Assembly: GCF_009184635.1 (NCBI RefSeq)
Contig: NZ_WELI01000001.1
Location: forward strand, 372,001 to 436,000
Length of the DNA stretch: 64,000 nt
Reading direction: 5' to 3'
Source of the DNA: Rudanella paleaurantiibacter
Lineage (GTDB): Bacteria; Bacteroidota; Bacteroidia; Cytophagales; Spirosomataceae
Positions 7,462 through 16,067 of the stretch are shown here, one piece after another (the first letter of the stretch is position 1; each line of letters starts with the position of its first letter). The translations under genes and the position numbers were made by a program. The notes beneath the pieces were generated by a model. It ran no database searches. It had not been told where the DNA came from and was given only the letters and a program-made list of their open reading frames with translations.

Positions 7462-8337
7462 TTAGCGGACCTGCTTGCGGAAAAAATTCAGGGCTTCAAC
7501 GTGTACATCCAGATCGTTGGGGTAGTCGTGTTTGCCACCGTTTACTTTGAGCAGCACCACATCGGGCTTACCGGGGGTCTGGTACGCAAACCGCTCTACC
7601 GTTTTGCCGTCGCTAGGGTCGGTATCGGGCAGGGTTTCGTGCGTGGGCGAGCCAGTATGGCCTGCCAGCTCGGCCCAGTACGCAAACGTCCGGTCGGTAG
7701 AGCGTACCTCGCCCATGTTCATGTTCTTGCCCAGCACCACCGGGCCACCCTGATAGGGGTTAATGGGGTCGTCGGTACCGTTAACAATCATCACGGCCAC
7801 CGGCTTGCCCGACGGAACACAGTCCAGGTTAGACGTATCGGGCAGGTTGGCAATGAGGGCCGTTACCGCCCGGAACTGTTGCGGCATGGTCAGGGCCAGT
7901 TTGTAGGCCATATGTCCTCCGCCCGACGTTCCCACCGCAAATACCTGCTTCGTATCGACGCCATATTTTTTGACAAAATACCCGATCATGGCTGTGAAAA
8001 AGGCCTGCTCGTTTACATCGTCGAGGTTGGCCTGTGCGGGCGATGCCTTGCGGCACTCGTTCCAGTATCGCTTGTAGCCATCGGGGTAAACCACCAGTGT
8101 GTTGCTCGTGGCGGCCAATTGCTCCATTTTTTCGGCGGCTTTCATCATGCCCCGGCCATTGCCGCCCGAGCCGTGCATCACAAACACAAGGGCCGGTTGC
8201 CTTAGGGCTTGCGTGGGGGCGTTGAAATGAAACGAACGGTAACGGCCTTCGATTTGGAGCGAGTCGCTGATGAGCTGGGCCTTAGCGAACGCGCAGCTGA
8301 GAAAAAGCAGCGCGATAGAGAGCAGACACTGAAGCAT
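7462..8337 (-). CDS. PHB-depolymerase/LpqC-like secreted esterase
   Basis: 291 residues from the ATG at 8337; the longer frame would begin at a TTG overlapping gcvH and is unlikely. The N-terminus (MLQCLLSIALLFLSCAFAKAQ) is a signal peptide. The alpha/beta-hydrolase features are the oxyanion region VFVMHGSGGNG, the nucleophile elbow GTSGGG (Ser138), an Asp in NGTDDPINP and the C-terminal His in GGKHDYPN. This is the poly(3-hydroxybutyrate) depolymerase/feruloyl-esterase-like group (LpqC), usually a periplasmic or secreted esterase of plant-polymer or polyester substrates. It heads the minus-strand run of exported proteins and is divergent from gcvH. Confidence 0.83.
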   Translation of the reverse strand: MLQCLLSIALLFLSCAFAKAQLISDSLQIEGRYRSFHFNAPTQALRQPALVFVMHGSGGNGRGMMKAAEKMEQLAATSNTLVVYPDGYKRYWNECRKASPAQANLDDVNEQAFFTAMIGYFVKKYGVDTKQVFAVGTSGGGHMAYKLALTMPQQFRAVTALIANLPDTSNLDCVPSGKPVAVMIVNGTDDPINPYQGGPVVLGKNMNMGEVRSTDRTFAYWAELAGHTGSPTHETLPDTDPSDGKTVERFAYQTPGKPDVVLLKVNGGKHDYPNDLDVHVEALNFFRKQVR

Positions 8338-8462
8338 GAGGTCGGGTTTCGGTTTTGACGAGGACGAATGTACGGCCATAAATTGGAATAGGCCAACCCC
8401 GATTCGCGTTTGCAAATCCCGCCCGGACTGCCGTATTTTGCGGGGCAAACATCGCGCGATCA

Positions 8463-8846
8463 ATGAACTTTCCCCAGGAACTGAAGTACACCCAGGATCA
8501 CGAGTGGATCAAATTTGAAGCCGACGGATCGGCTGTCGTTGGGATTACCGATTTCGCTCAGCACGAACTCGGCGATATTGTTTACGTAGACATCAACACC
8601 GTTGGTCAGTCGTTGAGCAAGGGTGATGTGTTTGGCTCGGTCGAAGCCGTAAAAACGGTTTCGGATCTGTTTTTGCCCATCGAAGGCGAAATTCTGGAGG
8701 TAAATACCGAGATCGAAAAATCGCCCGAACTGGTCAATACTGACCCTTACGGTGCTGGTTGGATTGTGAAGGTGAAACCCGCCCATGCCGCCCAACCCGA
8801 CGACCTGCTGAGCGTGGATGCGTACAAGGAATTAATCGGTCAGTAA
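8463..8846 (+). CDS. gcvH: Glycine cleavage system H protein
   Basis: 127 residues, the normal family length. GcvH carries the lipoyl arm that moves the aminomethyl group between P, T and L proteins in glycine breakdown. The lipoyl-lysine site is [13 protein letters not shown] (Lys64), with the conserved DEHEW-like start ([34 protein letters not shown]) and the YGAGWIVKV end. The other gcv genes are not in this window, as is common in Bacteroidota. A rho-independent terminator follows at 8867. Confidence 0.97.
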   Translation: MNFPQELKYTQDHEWIKFEADGSAVVGITDFAQHELGDIVYVDINTVGQSLSKGDVFGSVEAVKTVSDLFLPIEGEILEVNTEIEKSPELVNTDPYGAGWIVKVKPAHAAQPDDLLSVDAYKELIGQ

Positions 8847-8866
8847 GTTTACCGTTTGAATAGAGG

Positions 8867-8893
8867 AAAGGCTCCATCAGGGGCCTTTTTTTT
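8867..8893 (+). terminator. Rho-independent terminator after gcvH
   Basis: Stem AAAGGCTCC / GGGGCCTTT with an ATCA loop (one G-T wobble) followed by a run of T. Confidence 0.85.
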
Positions 8894-8913
8894 AGGGTAT
8901 TACCTCCAAAATT

Positions 8914-10203
8914 ATGTCCATTCTTCTTCGTTCCGCGCACATTATCCATTCTGAGTCGGCTTTTAACGGCCTGACGCGCGACGTGCTCATCGAAAACGGA
9001 TTGATTCGTCAGATTGCCGACCGAATCGATGCGCCCGACCATGCGCAGGTGGTCGAGCTGCCTAACCTGCACCTGTCGGCCGGTTGGGTCGATATGCGCG
9101 TGTCGACCGGAGACCCCGGTTTTGAGCAAAAAGAAGACCTGACGAGTGCCTGCCGGGCCGCCGTAGCCGGTGGGTTTACCGATATTGCCGTATTGCCCAA
9201 CACCCGCCCCGTGGTCGACTCGAAAGACACGCTCGGCTACGTCCGGCGCATGGCTGAGGGGCAACCCGTGGCGGTGCACCCCATCGCGGCCATTACCAAA
9301 GGGGCCAAAGGCGAGGACTTTACGGATATGATCGACCTGCACCATGCCGGTGCGGTTGCGTTTTCGGATGGGGAGCACCCTCTGCAAAACGCCGACCTGT
9401 TGCTCAAAACTTTGCAATATCTCCGGCCGTTGGGTGGGTTGCTTATGAACCGCCCCGAAGAAACCGGCCTGACCCGCTTCGGGCAGATGCACGAGGGCGT
9501 GCAAAGTACCCTGCTGGGCCTGAAAGGAATGCCTGCCATGGCCGAGGAGCTGATGGTAGCCCGCGACCTGCGCCTGTTGGCTTACGTGCTGGGCGAGGCC
9601 GGTACCACCGAAGCAGATACCCTGCCGGTGCTGCATTTTTCGTGCCTCTCAACGGCTAAGTCGGTGGAGCTGATTCGGCAGGCCAAAGAACAGGGCCTTC
9701 CGGTGAGCTGCGACGTAGCGGCCCATCAGCTGGTGTTCGACGATACCGCTCTGGCGGGTTTCGACACGTTTCTGAAAGTAAACCCGCCTTTCCGGTCACG
9801 GGCCGATGTAGAGGCACTCTGGGCCGGTTTGGCCGATGGCACTATTGACGCTATCGTGTCGGACCACAGCCCGCAGGACGACGAAAGCAAGCAGGTGGAG
9901 TTCGATCATGCCGAGTTTGGTATGACCGGTCTAGAAACAGTATTCGGTGCCCTGATGTCGCATAATCCCGGCTTGCCGCTGGGGCAGTTGATTGCGGCCC
10001 TGACCACCGGCCCACGGCGCGTATTGCGGCTACCCACCGCGACCATCGCCGAGGGCGAACCAGCTACGCTCACCTTGTTTGATCCGTCGGGAACCTGGAC
10101 CTTCGACCGTTCGGTTTCCAAATCAAAAAATTCACCGTTTCTGGGCCAAACGCTCACCGGGCGGGTGCTCGGCACCGTTCGGGGAGGGAAGCTTTGGCGG
10201 TAA
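8914..10203 (+). CDS. Dihydroorotase-like protein lacking metal-binding residues
   Basis: 429 residues, full length for a class I dihydroorotase (amidohydrolase superfamily), the third step of pyrimidine synthesis. Overall the match is clear (PGFEQKEDL, AGGFTDIAVLPNTRPVVDS, AITKGAKGEDFTDM, LKVNPPFRS, SDHSPQD). However, the metal site D-x-H-x-H-x-R is DMRVSTG here: both His are Arg62 and Ser64 and the substrate Arg is Gly. The later HxED-type site reads NRPEE and the HVSH-type site reads HFSC (Cys244). Asp317 of SDHSP is kept. It may be an inactive pseudo-dihydroorotase that partners aspartate transcarbamoylase, or a divergent active enzyme. No pyr gene is adjacent. Confidence 0.85.
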   Translation: MSILLRSAHIIHSESAFNGLTRDVLIENGLIRQIADRIDAPDHAQVVELPNLHLSAGWVDMRVSTGDPGFEQKEDLTSACRAAVAGGFTDIAVLPNTRPVVDSKDTLGYVRRMAEGQPVAVHPIAAITKGAKGEDFTDMIDLHHAGAVAFSDGEHPLQNADLLLKTLQYLRPLGGLLMNRPEETGLTRFGQMHEGVQSTLLGLKGMPAMAEELMVARDLRLLAYVLGEAGTTEADTLPVLHFSCLSTAKSVELIRQAKEQGLPVSCDVAAHQLVFDDTALAGFDTFLKVNPPFRSRADVEALWAGLADGTIDAIVSDHSPQDDESKQVEFDHAEFGMTGLETVFGALMSHNPGLPLGQLIAALTTGPRRVLRLPTATIAEGEPATLTLFDPSGTWTFDRSVSKSKNSPFLGQTLTGRVLGTVRGGKLWR

Positions 10204-10309
10204 GGGTTAAAAGGTAAGGCCAATTCTGCTCAACTACGTAACCGTTGGGCTGCTTCGGTCAACTCTTAACTCTAACGCCCAACACCCTTTGGCCATTACT
10301 ATTTGAACT
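10204..10309. other. Intergenic stretch with a weak seven-base-periodic pattern
   Basis: The stretch holds GGGTTAAAAGGTAAGG (10205-10220) and later AACTCTTAACTCTAACGCCC, roughly opposite-strand relatives with TTAACTC-like seven-base spacing. It may be a degenerate member of the heptad hairpin family seen elsewhere. It is weaker than the other cases. Confidence 0.25.
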
Positions 10310-10876
10310 ATGTCTGCTGAAACCTCTTTTTTTTCGCATCCATTGCTCCGCGTTCCGCTTATTGCAGGGGCGGCTACGGGTGCTTTGGCCATAGCGTATT
10401 TGCTGGTGCTGTACGTGATGGGCGTTGAGTCGGTGTTGTACGTGCGTTCCATGCGCCCGCTCGACTTTGGGTTTTACCTCATTGCCATGGGGACCACGCT
10501 TTGGTATTACCGGAAATACATCAATGGCGGCCTGCTGCACCTGTGGGAGGGGCTCACGATCTGCTACGTGATTAATGTGGTGGCAGCCTTGCTGACGGGC
10601 TGGTTTATTTACCTCTTCATCAGCTTTGTCGATGCCGACCTGTTTACCCGTTATATTGCCGACCTGCTGAAATTTCAGACGAGTGATAAGGCTGCGTTTG
10701 TGAAGCAGTTTAGTGAAGAAGCGTTTGCGGCTCAGATCGCCAAAACCAAAGCCACTCAGCCTGCCGAGCTGATTTGGGACGAACTGCTGAAAAAGTCGCT
10801 CATGACGGTTTTTCCGGCACTCATTTTGTCGCTTATTTTCCGCAAGCAGGATTACAGCATCATGAATCCAGGCTGA
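10310..10876 (+). CDS. DUF4199 membrane protein
   Basis: 188 residues with four hydrophobic segments (about 18-40, 52-65, 82-108 and the C-terminal FPALILSLIF). It matches the Bacteroidota-specific DUF4199 pattern: short N-terminus, paired helices, a polar loop rich in Lys/Gln/Ala (KFQTSDKAAFVKQFSEE) and a final helix. No function is known for the family. It lies 39 bases before a second DUF4199 gene, then gldF, so it may work at the membrane with the gliding ABC system. That link is positional only. Confidence 0.72.
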   Translation: MSAETSFFSHPLLRVPLIAGAATGALAIAYLLVLYVMGVESVLYVRSMRPLDFGFYLIAMGTTLWYYRKYINGGLLHLWEGLTICYVINVVAALLTGWFIYLFISFVDADLFTRYIADLLKFQTSDKAAFVKQFSEEAFAAQIAKTKATQPAELIWDELLKKSLMTVFPALILSLIFRKQDYSIMNPG

Positions 10877-10915
10877 GCCTGAACCGTACACCCCTTAACC
10901 ACTTTCAAACAAACT

Positions 10916-11446
10916 ATGGAACCATCTCCCGCTCGTGTTGCGCTTAAATGGGGCCTGATGACGGCCTTAGTCGAAATCCTGATGACGTCGATCCGGTACG
11001 CACTGGGTTACTACTTTAGTTTTGCGTTTCCGGCCCTGACTCTGGTTATCCTGCTGGTTGGCCTGATACTGGCCATGCGGGAGCTTCGGGAACAGAACGG
11101 CGGCTACATGACCTACACCGAAGGACTGAGCCTTGGGGTACAGATGTTTGCCATCATCGGCCTCCTTGATACCACCTACACGATGGTGTACACGGCATTT
11201 ATTGATCCCGATGTAGTGGTAAAAACGCTGGCGCAGACCCGCGATTTCATGGAAGGGTTCAACGTGCCCGACGAACAACTGGAGAAATACGATGAGCAGA
11301 TGGACGCCCTGGCCGATCAGCAGAAAAAAGGGGTGAGCGGTATTAGTTTCATCACCGGAATTCTCGGTTGGATATTTTGGGGCTTCCTTTTGTCGTTATT
11401 GGTGAGCGCGTTCATGAGCCGCAAAAAAACGAACCCCTTTGATTGA
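10916..11446 (+). CDS. DUF4199 membrane protein (second copy)
   Basis: 176 residues. Helices occur at about 10-30, 38-50, 72-92 and 140-162, around the motif MRELREQNGGYMTYTEGLSLGVQMF, which is typical of DUF4199. The polar loop (FNVPDEQLEKYDEQMDALADQQKKG) is likely outside the bilayer. Its TGA overlaps the gldF start (TGATG), so the two are translationally coupled. The family function is unknown. Confidence 0.78.
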   Translation: MEPSPARVALKWGLMTALVEILMTSIRYALGYYFSFAFPALTLVILLVGLILAMRELREQNGGYMTYTEGLSLGVQMFAIIGLLDTTYTMVYTAFIDPDVVVKTLAQTRDFMEGFNVPDEQLEKYDEQMDALADQQKKGVSGISFITGILGWIFWGFLLSLLVSAFMSRKKTNPFD

Positions 11447-12162
11447 TGCTGGCCATTTTTCGGAAAGAGATTAACCAATTTTTCAGTTCGCCCATCGCGT
11501 ACATCATCATGGCGGTGTTTCTGACCGCCACGGGCCTGATGTTGTGGGTGTTTCCGGATACCAGTCTGCTGGAATACGGCTATGCCGATATGGCTGCGTT
11601 TTTCAATCTGGTGCCGTATGTAATGCTGTTTCTGGTGCCGGCTATTACCATGCGTTCCATTGCCGACGAGGTGCGTACCGGCACGCTCGAATGGCTTTTG
11701 ACCCAGCCCGTGAGTCGCCGGGCTATTGTGGGCGGTAAGTTTCTGGCCTGTTGGCTGCTGGTGGCGCTCACGCTGTTGCCAACGGCTCTGTATTACCTGA
11801 CGCTGTATCAGTTGGGCAGCCCCCCCGGTAACATCGACTCGGCGGCTGTTTTGGGCTCGTATGTGGGCTTACTGTTGCTGGGAGCCGTGTTTGTGGCTAT
11901 TGGGTTGTGGGCCTCGTCGCTCAACGACAATCAGGTGGTGGCGTTTGTGCTCGGCGTGTTTGTGTGCTTTCTGTTTTATGTGGGCCTGAGCTCGCTGGCG
12001 GGCCTGGGTGCTTTAGGCAATCTGGGCTATTACCTTGCCTACGTGGCTTTCGATGAGCAATACCGCGCGCTGGGCCGGGGGCTTATCGACTCCCGTAATG
12101 TGGTGTATTTTGTGAGCCTCACGGCCTTTTTCCTCTTTCTGACTACGCGCCGACTCCGATGA
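11446..12162 (+). CDS. gldF: Gliding motility ABC transporter permease GldF
   Basis: 238 residues from ATG 11446 (a TTG one codon earlier is also open). GldF is the membrane subunit of the GldA-GldF-GldG ABC complex needed for gliding in Bacteroidota. The start FRKEINQFFSSPIAYIIMAVFL, the central RSIADEVRTGTLEWLLTQPVSRRAIVGGKF and six hydrophobic segments are characteristic. It overlaps the preceding DUF4199 stop and the following vanZ start (ATGA). The usual partner gldG does not follow; vanZ lies there instead. Confidence 0.9.
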   Translation: MLAIFRKEINQFFSSPIAYIIMAVFLTATGLMLWVFPDTSLLEYGYADMAAFFNLVPYVMLFLVPAITMRSIADEVRTGTLEWLLTQPVSRRAIVGGKFLACWLLVALTLLPTALYYLTLYQLGSPPGNIDSAAVLGSYVGLLLLGAVFVAIGLWASSLNDNQVVAFVLGVFVCFLFYVGLSSLAGLGALGNLGYYLAYVAFDEQYRALGRGLIDSRNVVYFVSLTAFFLFLTTRRLR

Positions 12163-12512
12163 CAATTGCCGGTCGATCTTTACAATACTGGTTGGCTGTA
12201 GGCTGGACCATCGCCATTTTCGTTGCCTGCTCGCTGCCGGGCAATGGCAAGGTCAACCTGACCAACTCCGACAAGTGGAATCATGCCGGTGTCTTCTTTG
12301 TGTTCGGTATCCTGTGGGTCAACCTGGGCCGCCGGCCGGGGTTGGTGATTCTGGCTGGTATCGCTTACGGTATGCTGATTGAAGTCTGGCAGGGAATCAT
12401 GCCCATCGGCCGCACCTTCGATTGGTATGATGGGCTGGCCGATGCGGTGGGCGTAGTAGTAGGGGTAGGCGTGGCCCTGCTCGCCGAACGGCTGCGTAAC
12501 CGACGTTCTTGA
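12159..12512 (+). CDS. VanZ-family membrane protein
   Basis: 117 residues with four short hydrophobic segments. VanZ-like features are WTIAIFVACSLPG, NSDKWNHAGVFFVFGILW and GMLIEVWQGIMPIGRTFDWYDGLADAVGVVVG, where the D-x-x-D-x-x-A stretch near the end is conserved. These small proteins occur widely in Gram-negative bacteria and their role is not established. ATGA overlap with gldF suggests co-expression. A perfect 40-base palindromic terminator follows. Confidence 0.83.
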   Translation: MTIAGRSLQYWLAVGWTIAIFVACSLPGNGKVNLTNSDKWNHAGVFFVFGILWVNLGRRPGLVILAGIAYGMLIEVWQGIMPIGRTFDWYDGLADAVGVVVGVGVALLAERLRNRRS

Positions 12513-12530
12513 GGACTTCGAGTAGAGGTA

Positions 12531-12570
12531 TAGAAAAGCCCCGAAACTGGCCAGTTTCGGGGCTTTTCTA
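12531..12570. terminator. Perfect 40-base palindromic terminator after vanZ
   Basis: Arms TAGAAAAGCCCCGAAACTGG and its exact reverse complement abut with no spacer. A-rich and T-rich ends allow it to work on either strand, between vanZ (+) and the TPR gene (-). Confidence 0.85.
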
Positions 12571-12662
12571 TATTGGTTATTTCGATGGTTTAATGGATTG
12601 AGCTGGAGCACCTGGCTGTACTTAGAGAACCTCCTAAACCCAAACCGATAAACCAGACGGGT

Positions 12663-14024
12663 TTACCGCTGAGCCGTCACGCGGTTGCACTTCTCACCAA
12701 TAATCTTGTAAGCCGGTGTGTAACCCAGTTCGCCCGCGCGGCTCAGGTCGATGCAGCCGGCCTGTTCGTCGCCGGTATCGTAACGAACTACTCCACGCAG
12801 GTAATACGCTTCGCCATGTCGGGGGTTCAGCTTCACGGCGCTATTGCAGTCGATGACAGCCCCGCGCTGATCGCCGAGCGATGAGCGGATGATGCTTCGG
12901 ATAAAATACGACTCGGCATTGGTGGGGTTCAGTTCGATAGCCCGGTTCAGATCAACCAGGGCGGATTTACCTTCACCCGACGCATTTTTGAGCAGACCCC
13001 GAAGCAAAAACGCATCCGACCGGTCGTCGGGGAGTTCGTTGATCTTGTACCGATCCTGAATCACCGTGCCCAGCAGCGGCAACAGGTTTTGCGTGATAAA
13101 TTCGCTGTAGTACGCCTTGGTTTGCAGGTTATTGTTGCCCATCTCAATCGACTTGTCAATGTCGCTGATGGCTTGTTTCTGGCTGCCCAGACGGCTACGG
13201 CAATAGCCCCGGCTAAAATGCGCCCGGAAATGGCTCGGCTCCAGTTGGAGGGTCTTGTCGAAATCGGCCGTTGCCCCTTCAAAATCACCAATGCGCGATT
13301 TCACGAGCCCACGCTTGTAAAAGAGATCAGGGTCATTGGGGCTGATTTCGATAGCCCGTACAAAATCGGCGAGGGCCCCTTTGGCATCTTCGAGCCGTAA
13401 GCGGGCGTAGCCCCGGCCGGCTAGGGCCTGCGATTTGTTCGGCGATTTTTCCAGTGCGAGACTGAAGTCGGCGAGGGCCCCTTTGAAGTCGTTCATCTGT
13501 GTCTTACAGTTGCCCCGAGCTGTAAGTATATTTACGTCGTTAGGTGCCAGCGTAGCCGCCTTATTAAAGTCGGCCAATGCTGAAGCCAGATAGTTGACCT
13601 GCGCCCGGCTAAGCCCGCGATGGTAGTACAGCAGGGCGTCGTTGGGGTTGATCTCGATGGCGCGGTTGAAGTCCTGTACGGCCCCCCGGAAATCGTCGAT
13701 TTTTGTCCGGTTGATGCCCCGGTACAGAAACGCGTTGGCATCCTGCGGGTTTAACTCAATGGCCTGGTCCAGGTCTAAAATAGCCCCCTGAATGTCGTTT
13801 AGGCTGATTTTGGCTAACGCCCGGTTGTAATAACTCGGCGCGTTTTCGGGGTTCATGATGATGGCCGTGGTAAAAGCCTGCAACGCACCGGGGTAATCCT
13901 TCGCGTTACTTTTTTGGATGCCTTCGTTGAAATAGTCAGAAGCCGAAGGTGCTGATTGAGAAAAGCCCACAGCGGGGGCCAGTAGGGCTATCAGTAAACT
14001 GATTCGTAGTAAAGAGGTAATCAT
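12663..14024 (-). CDS. Exported tetratricopeptide-repeat protein
   Basis: 453 residues. A signal peptide (ITSLLRISLLIALLAPAVGFSQS) precedes about 11 consecutive 34-residue TPR units, many with the pattern A-L-x-D-F-x-x-A-I-E-I-N-P-N-D-A-x-x-Y-Y-x-R-G, for example FNRAIEINPNDALLYYHRGL. The series spans about residues 28-440. TPR proteins are scaffolds for protein-protein contacts, here in the periplasm. A Cys in the last units (GCIDLSRAGELGY) resembles Sel1/TPR ends. No enzymatic domain was seen, and it is monocistronic by position. Confidence 0.88.
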   Translation of the reverse strand: MITSLLRISLLIALLAPAVGFSQSAPSASDYFNEGIQKSNAKDYPGALQAFTTAIIMNPENAPSYYNRALAKISLNDIQGAILDLDQAIELNPQDANAFLYRGINRTKIDDFRGAVQDFNRAIEINPNDALLYYHRGLSRAQVNYLASALADFNKAATLAPNDVNILTARGNCKTQMNDFKGALADFSLALEKSPNKSQALAGRGYARLRLEDAKGALADFVRAIEISPNDPDLFYKRGLVKSRIGDFEGATADFDKTLQLEPSHFRAHFSRGYCRSRLGSQKQAISDIDKSIEMGNNNLQTKAYYSEFITQNLLPLLGTVIQDRYKINELPDDRSDAFLLRGLLKNASGEGKSALVDLNRAIELNPTNAESYFIRSIIRSSLGDQRGAVIDCNSAVKLNPRHGEAYYLRGVVRYDTGDEQAGCIDLSRAGELGYTPAYKIIGEKCNRVTAQR

Positions 14025-14339
14025 GCGATTTTGATGGGTTGAATTGGGCTGAGACTGCCGGTGGTAAATATACAGGCAAATATGCTCAGTGAACCATAAA
14101 GATGAGTTAAAGTAATGGTTACATCAAATATTTAATACATTGATTGTTAGTGTATATATAATATGTATATAGTAGACTTAAAGAGCATTTTGCTCACCCT
14201 CTCGCCAGAGCAAGCAGTCAGAGGCCGGCTAAAAATGCGTGAACCAGCATGGGTCTGACCAATGAAGTTATGCGACGATATGGTCGGTCTACTCCACTGC
14301 ATCTCGCTGAATCAGATTCCGAAAGAAATTAATCCTTGA
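14025..14339. other. AT-rich intergenic region, no gene found
   Basis: 315 bases between two minus-strand genes. It has an AT-rich stretch near 14150-14175 (TATATATAATATGTATATAG) and a small hairpin GAGCA-TTT-TGCTC near 14185. It probably holds the promoter of the TPR gene, but no TAnnTTTG box was found on the minus strand. Confidence 0.5.
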
Positions 14340-15764
14340 TTAGGCGGATTGGCTGTACGAGATAAGCTGAACGCTCCCATTTTCGTCGGTCGAGACGGTG
14401 AGCCCAAGCGTATTCAAATAGCTGTTCAGCAGTGGGAGTAACGATTCATTGCCGAATATGCAGGTGTTGTAATACCAATCCAGCGACTCGCCCGCGACTT
14501 CTTCAGTTACGGCCCGGTAATCGGCCAGGGTGTAGCCCACAAACGGCTTGCCGAACCGCTGCCACATGAGTCGCATTACATCATCGAGCGATCGGGTGCC
14601 TCCGCTTATCTGCCGCAGGTGCAAGTCCAGAATAAGCGCTACAATGGCCCCTTTGTGGTAAACCGATACTTTCCGGTCAGGCACCCCTTTATCGTATCCG
14701 TCGAGCCAGAGATCCCACGACGATTCGGTGAGTGACTGAAAAGCCCGCCCGTTGGCCTCAAAGTGCCGTTTCAGGGTTACGTGCAGCTCTTTGAGGTATG
14801 CGTTTTCGTTGAACACCCCCGACCGGCGTAACATCAGGTCGCCGTAGTAGGTGGTTACGCCTTCGGCGACAAAGCAGGTGGGGAAGTAATTTTCGGCTGT
14901 GAAATCGTAAGGCAGTAGTTCAGCTGGGCGGATTCGGATCACGTTCCAGGCATGAAACAACTCATGCGAGGCTACGCCCAGCAGATCAGTGTAGAGCCCC
15001 TCGCCCTCATCGGCGGGCCCCAGCACCAACACGGTGCTGTTGCGATGCTCCACACCGTGATAGTGTGCTACGGGCAGCACAATGGTCAGAAAATGGTAGT
15101 TCTCCTCAGGAAACTCGCCAAACAGGTCAATTTGCGTTTCGGAAAACCGCTTGAAATCGCGCACAACCCGTTCGGGGTCGAAGGCCATCCGGCCGGCCAC
15201 CCAAACCGTAAAATCAACACCCCGGGCTTCGTATTGAATTTGGTGCAGAGCCGGAGCCGCAATGAGCGGGCAGTCGACCAGCTCGTAAAAATCCCGGGCA
15301 TACAGAGTTCGGGGAGCGGTTTGGGGCATTCCGCAGGCAATGACCCAGTTGGCCGGAATGTCCAGTTCGAGCGTACAGGGCTCGTGAATGCGCCCCTCAG
15401 TGTACAAACACAGATTTACGGGGTTTACGTACAGCATGGGGCTCGCGTCGGTATCGTCGCTCAGGTAGCTGCTACCGGCATTGATGAGGTTGGCGTAGTA
15501 GTTGTATTGGGCTACCACTTCCTGAGCCCCGTTGGTCTGTACCAACCACCGGTCTTTTGTGATTTTGCGGAAAGGCAGCGGGGTACCTGCGCCATCGGTG
15601 ACGGCAAACCGTTGTATGTTTTTGGCAAAGTGCTGAAGCTCATACCGACCCGGCCGCCAGGCGGGTAATTGCAGTTCGACCTCCGCCTGATTTACCTGGG
15701 TGAGTCGGGCCTCTACGGCAATGTAATGAGGGAGAGAAGGGTCGGCAGCGAGTCGGTAATACAT
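14340..15764 (-). CDS. M61-family metallopeptidase, short form
   Basis: 474 residues from ATG 15764. The zinc motif HELFH (267-271) is followed by AWNVIRIRPAEL, the exact M61 (glycyl aminopeptidase) signature, and the downstream VAEGVTTYYGDLMLRRSG provides the third zinc ligand region. The N-terminal half is the beta-sandwich typical of M61 (LPAWRPGRYELQHFAKNIQ). Full M61 enzymes of 580-610 residues carry a C-terminal PDZ domain; this protein stops earlier, so the PDZ domain is missing. No signal peptide is seen, so it may act in the cytoplasm. The final residues after FGNESLLPLL do not match a known domain. Confidence 0.88.
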   Translation of the reverse strand: MYYRLAADPSLPHYIAVEARLTQVNQAEVELQLPAWRPGRYELQHFAKNIQRFAVTDGAGTPLPFRKITKDRWLVQTNGAQEVVAQYNYYANLINAGSSYLSDDTDASPMLYVNPVNLCLYTEGRIHEPCTLELDIPANWVIACGMPQTAPRTLYARDFYELVDCPLIAAPALHQIQYEARGVDFTVWVAGRMAFDPERVVRDFKRFSETQIDLFGEFPEENYHFLTIVLPVAHYHGVEHRNSTVLVLGPADEGEGLYTDLLGVASHELFHAWNVIRIRPAELLPYDFTAENYFPTCFVAEGVTTYYGDLMLRRSGVFNENAYLKELHVTLKRHFEANGRAFQSLTESSWDLWLDGYDKGVPDRKVSVYHKGAIVALILDLHLRQISGGTRSLDDVMRLMWQRFGKPFVGYTLADYRAVTEEVAGESLDWYYNTCIFGNESLLPLLNSYLNTLGLTVSTDENGSVQLISYSQSA

Positions 15765-15848
15765 ACGATTCAATACGTTTGGGTTGTTCGTTTAGGGGGC
15801 ACCGGAGCCTGTATCCTCCGTTTCCGAACCGGTCAACTAAGCAATAGA

Positions 15849-15856
15849 CAAAGGTA
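15849..15856 (-). promoter_or_regulatory. Candidate -7 box for the M61 peptidase
   Basis: The minus strand reads TACCTTTG, a full TAnnTTTG match, 85 bases upstream of the ATG. No clear -33 TTG. Confidence 0.4.
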
Positions 15857-15989
15857 ATACGCCGAAAGCGCGGGATTGTTTTTGGGGCGAAAAGCCGCTG
15901 AAAAGTCGGTTTGCGCGTGTGGCTATGGGCGATTGGCGGGCTGGGCTGGGGTATAGCCGGTTACAGCCATAATAAATTCAAAACACTCC

Positions 15990-16020
15990 TTGTAATATAG
16001 CCGGGTATCGCGTAATTTTG
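15990..16020 (+). promoter_or_regulatory. Candidate promoter for rpmH-rnpA
   Basis: TTG at 15990-15992, 20 bases, then TAATTTTG at 16013-16020, the Bacteroidota TTG/TAnnTTTG arrangement. It lies 48 bases before the rpmH ATG. Confidence 0.55.
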
Positions 16021-16067
16021 CGGACTCATTTTGGAAACAGGCATTACGCTATTGAATTTATACGGCA

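Larger units (their letters stand above)
15765..16067. other. Divergent promoter region, M61 peptidase / rpmH
   Basis: 303 bases. It holds a minus-strand -7 box for the peptidase (15849-15856) and a plus-strand promoter for rpmH (15990-16020). No further gene is visible. Confidence 0.6.

Noticed and set aside
14150-14340. tRNA or small RNA in the AT-rich gap
   Set aside because: No cloverleaf, GTTCGA-type T-loop or terminator was found by eye.
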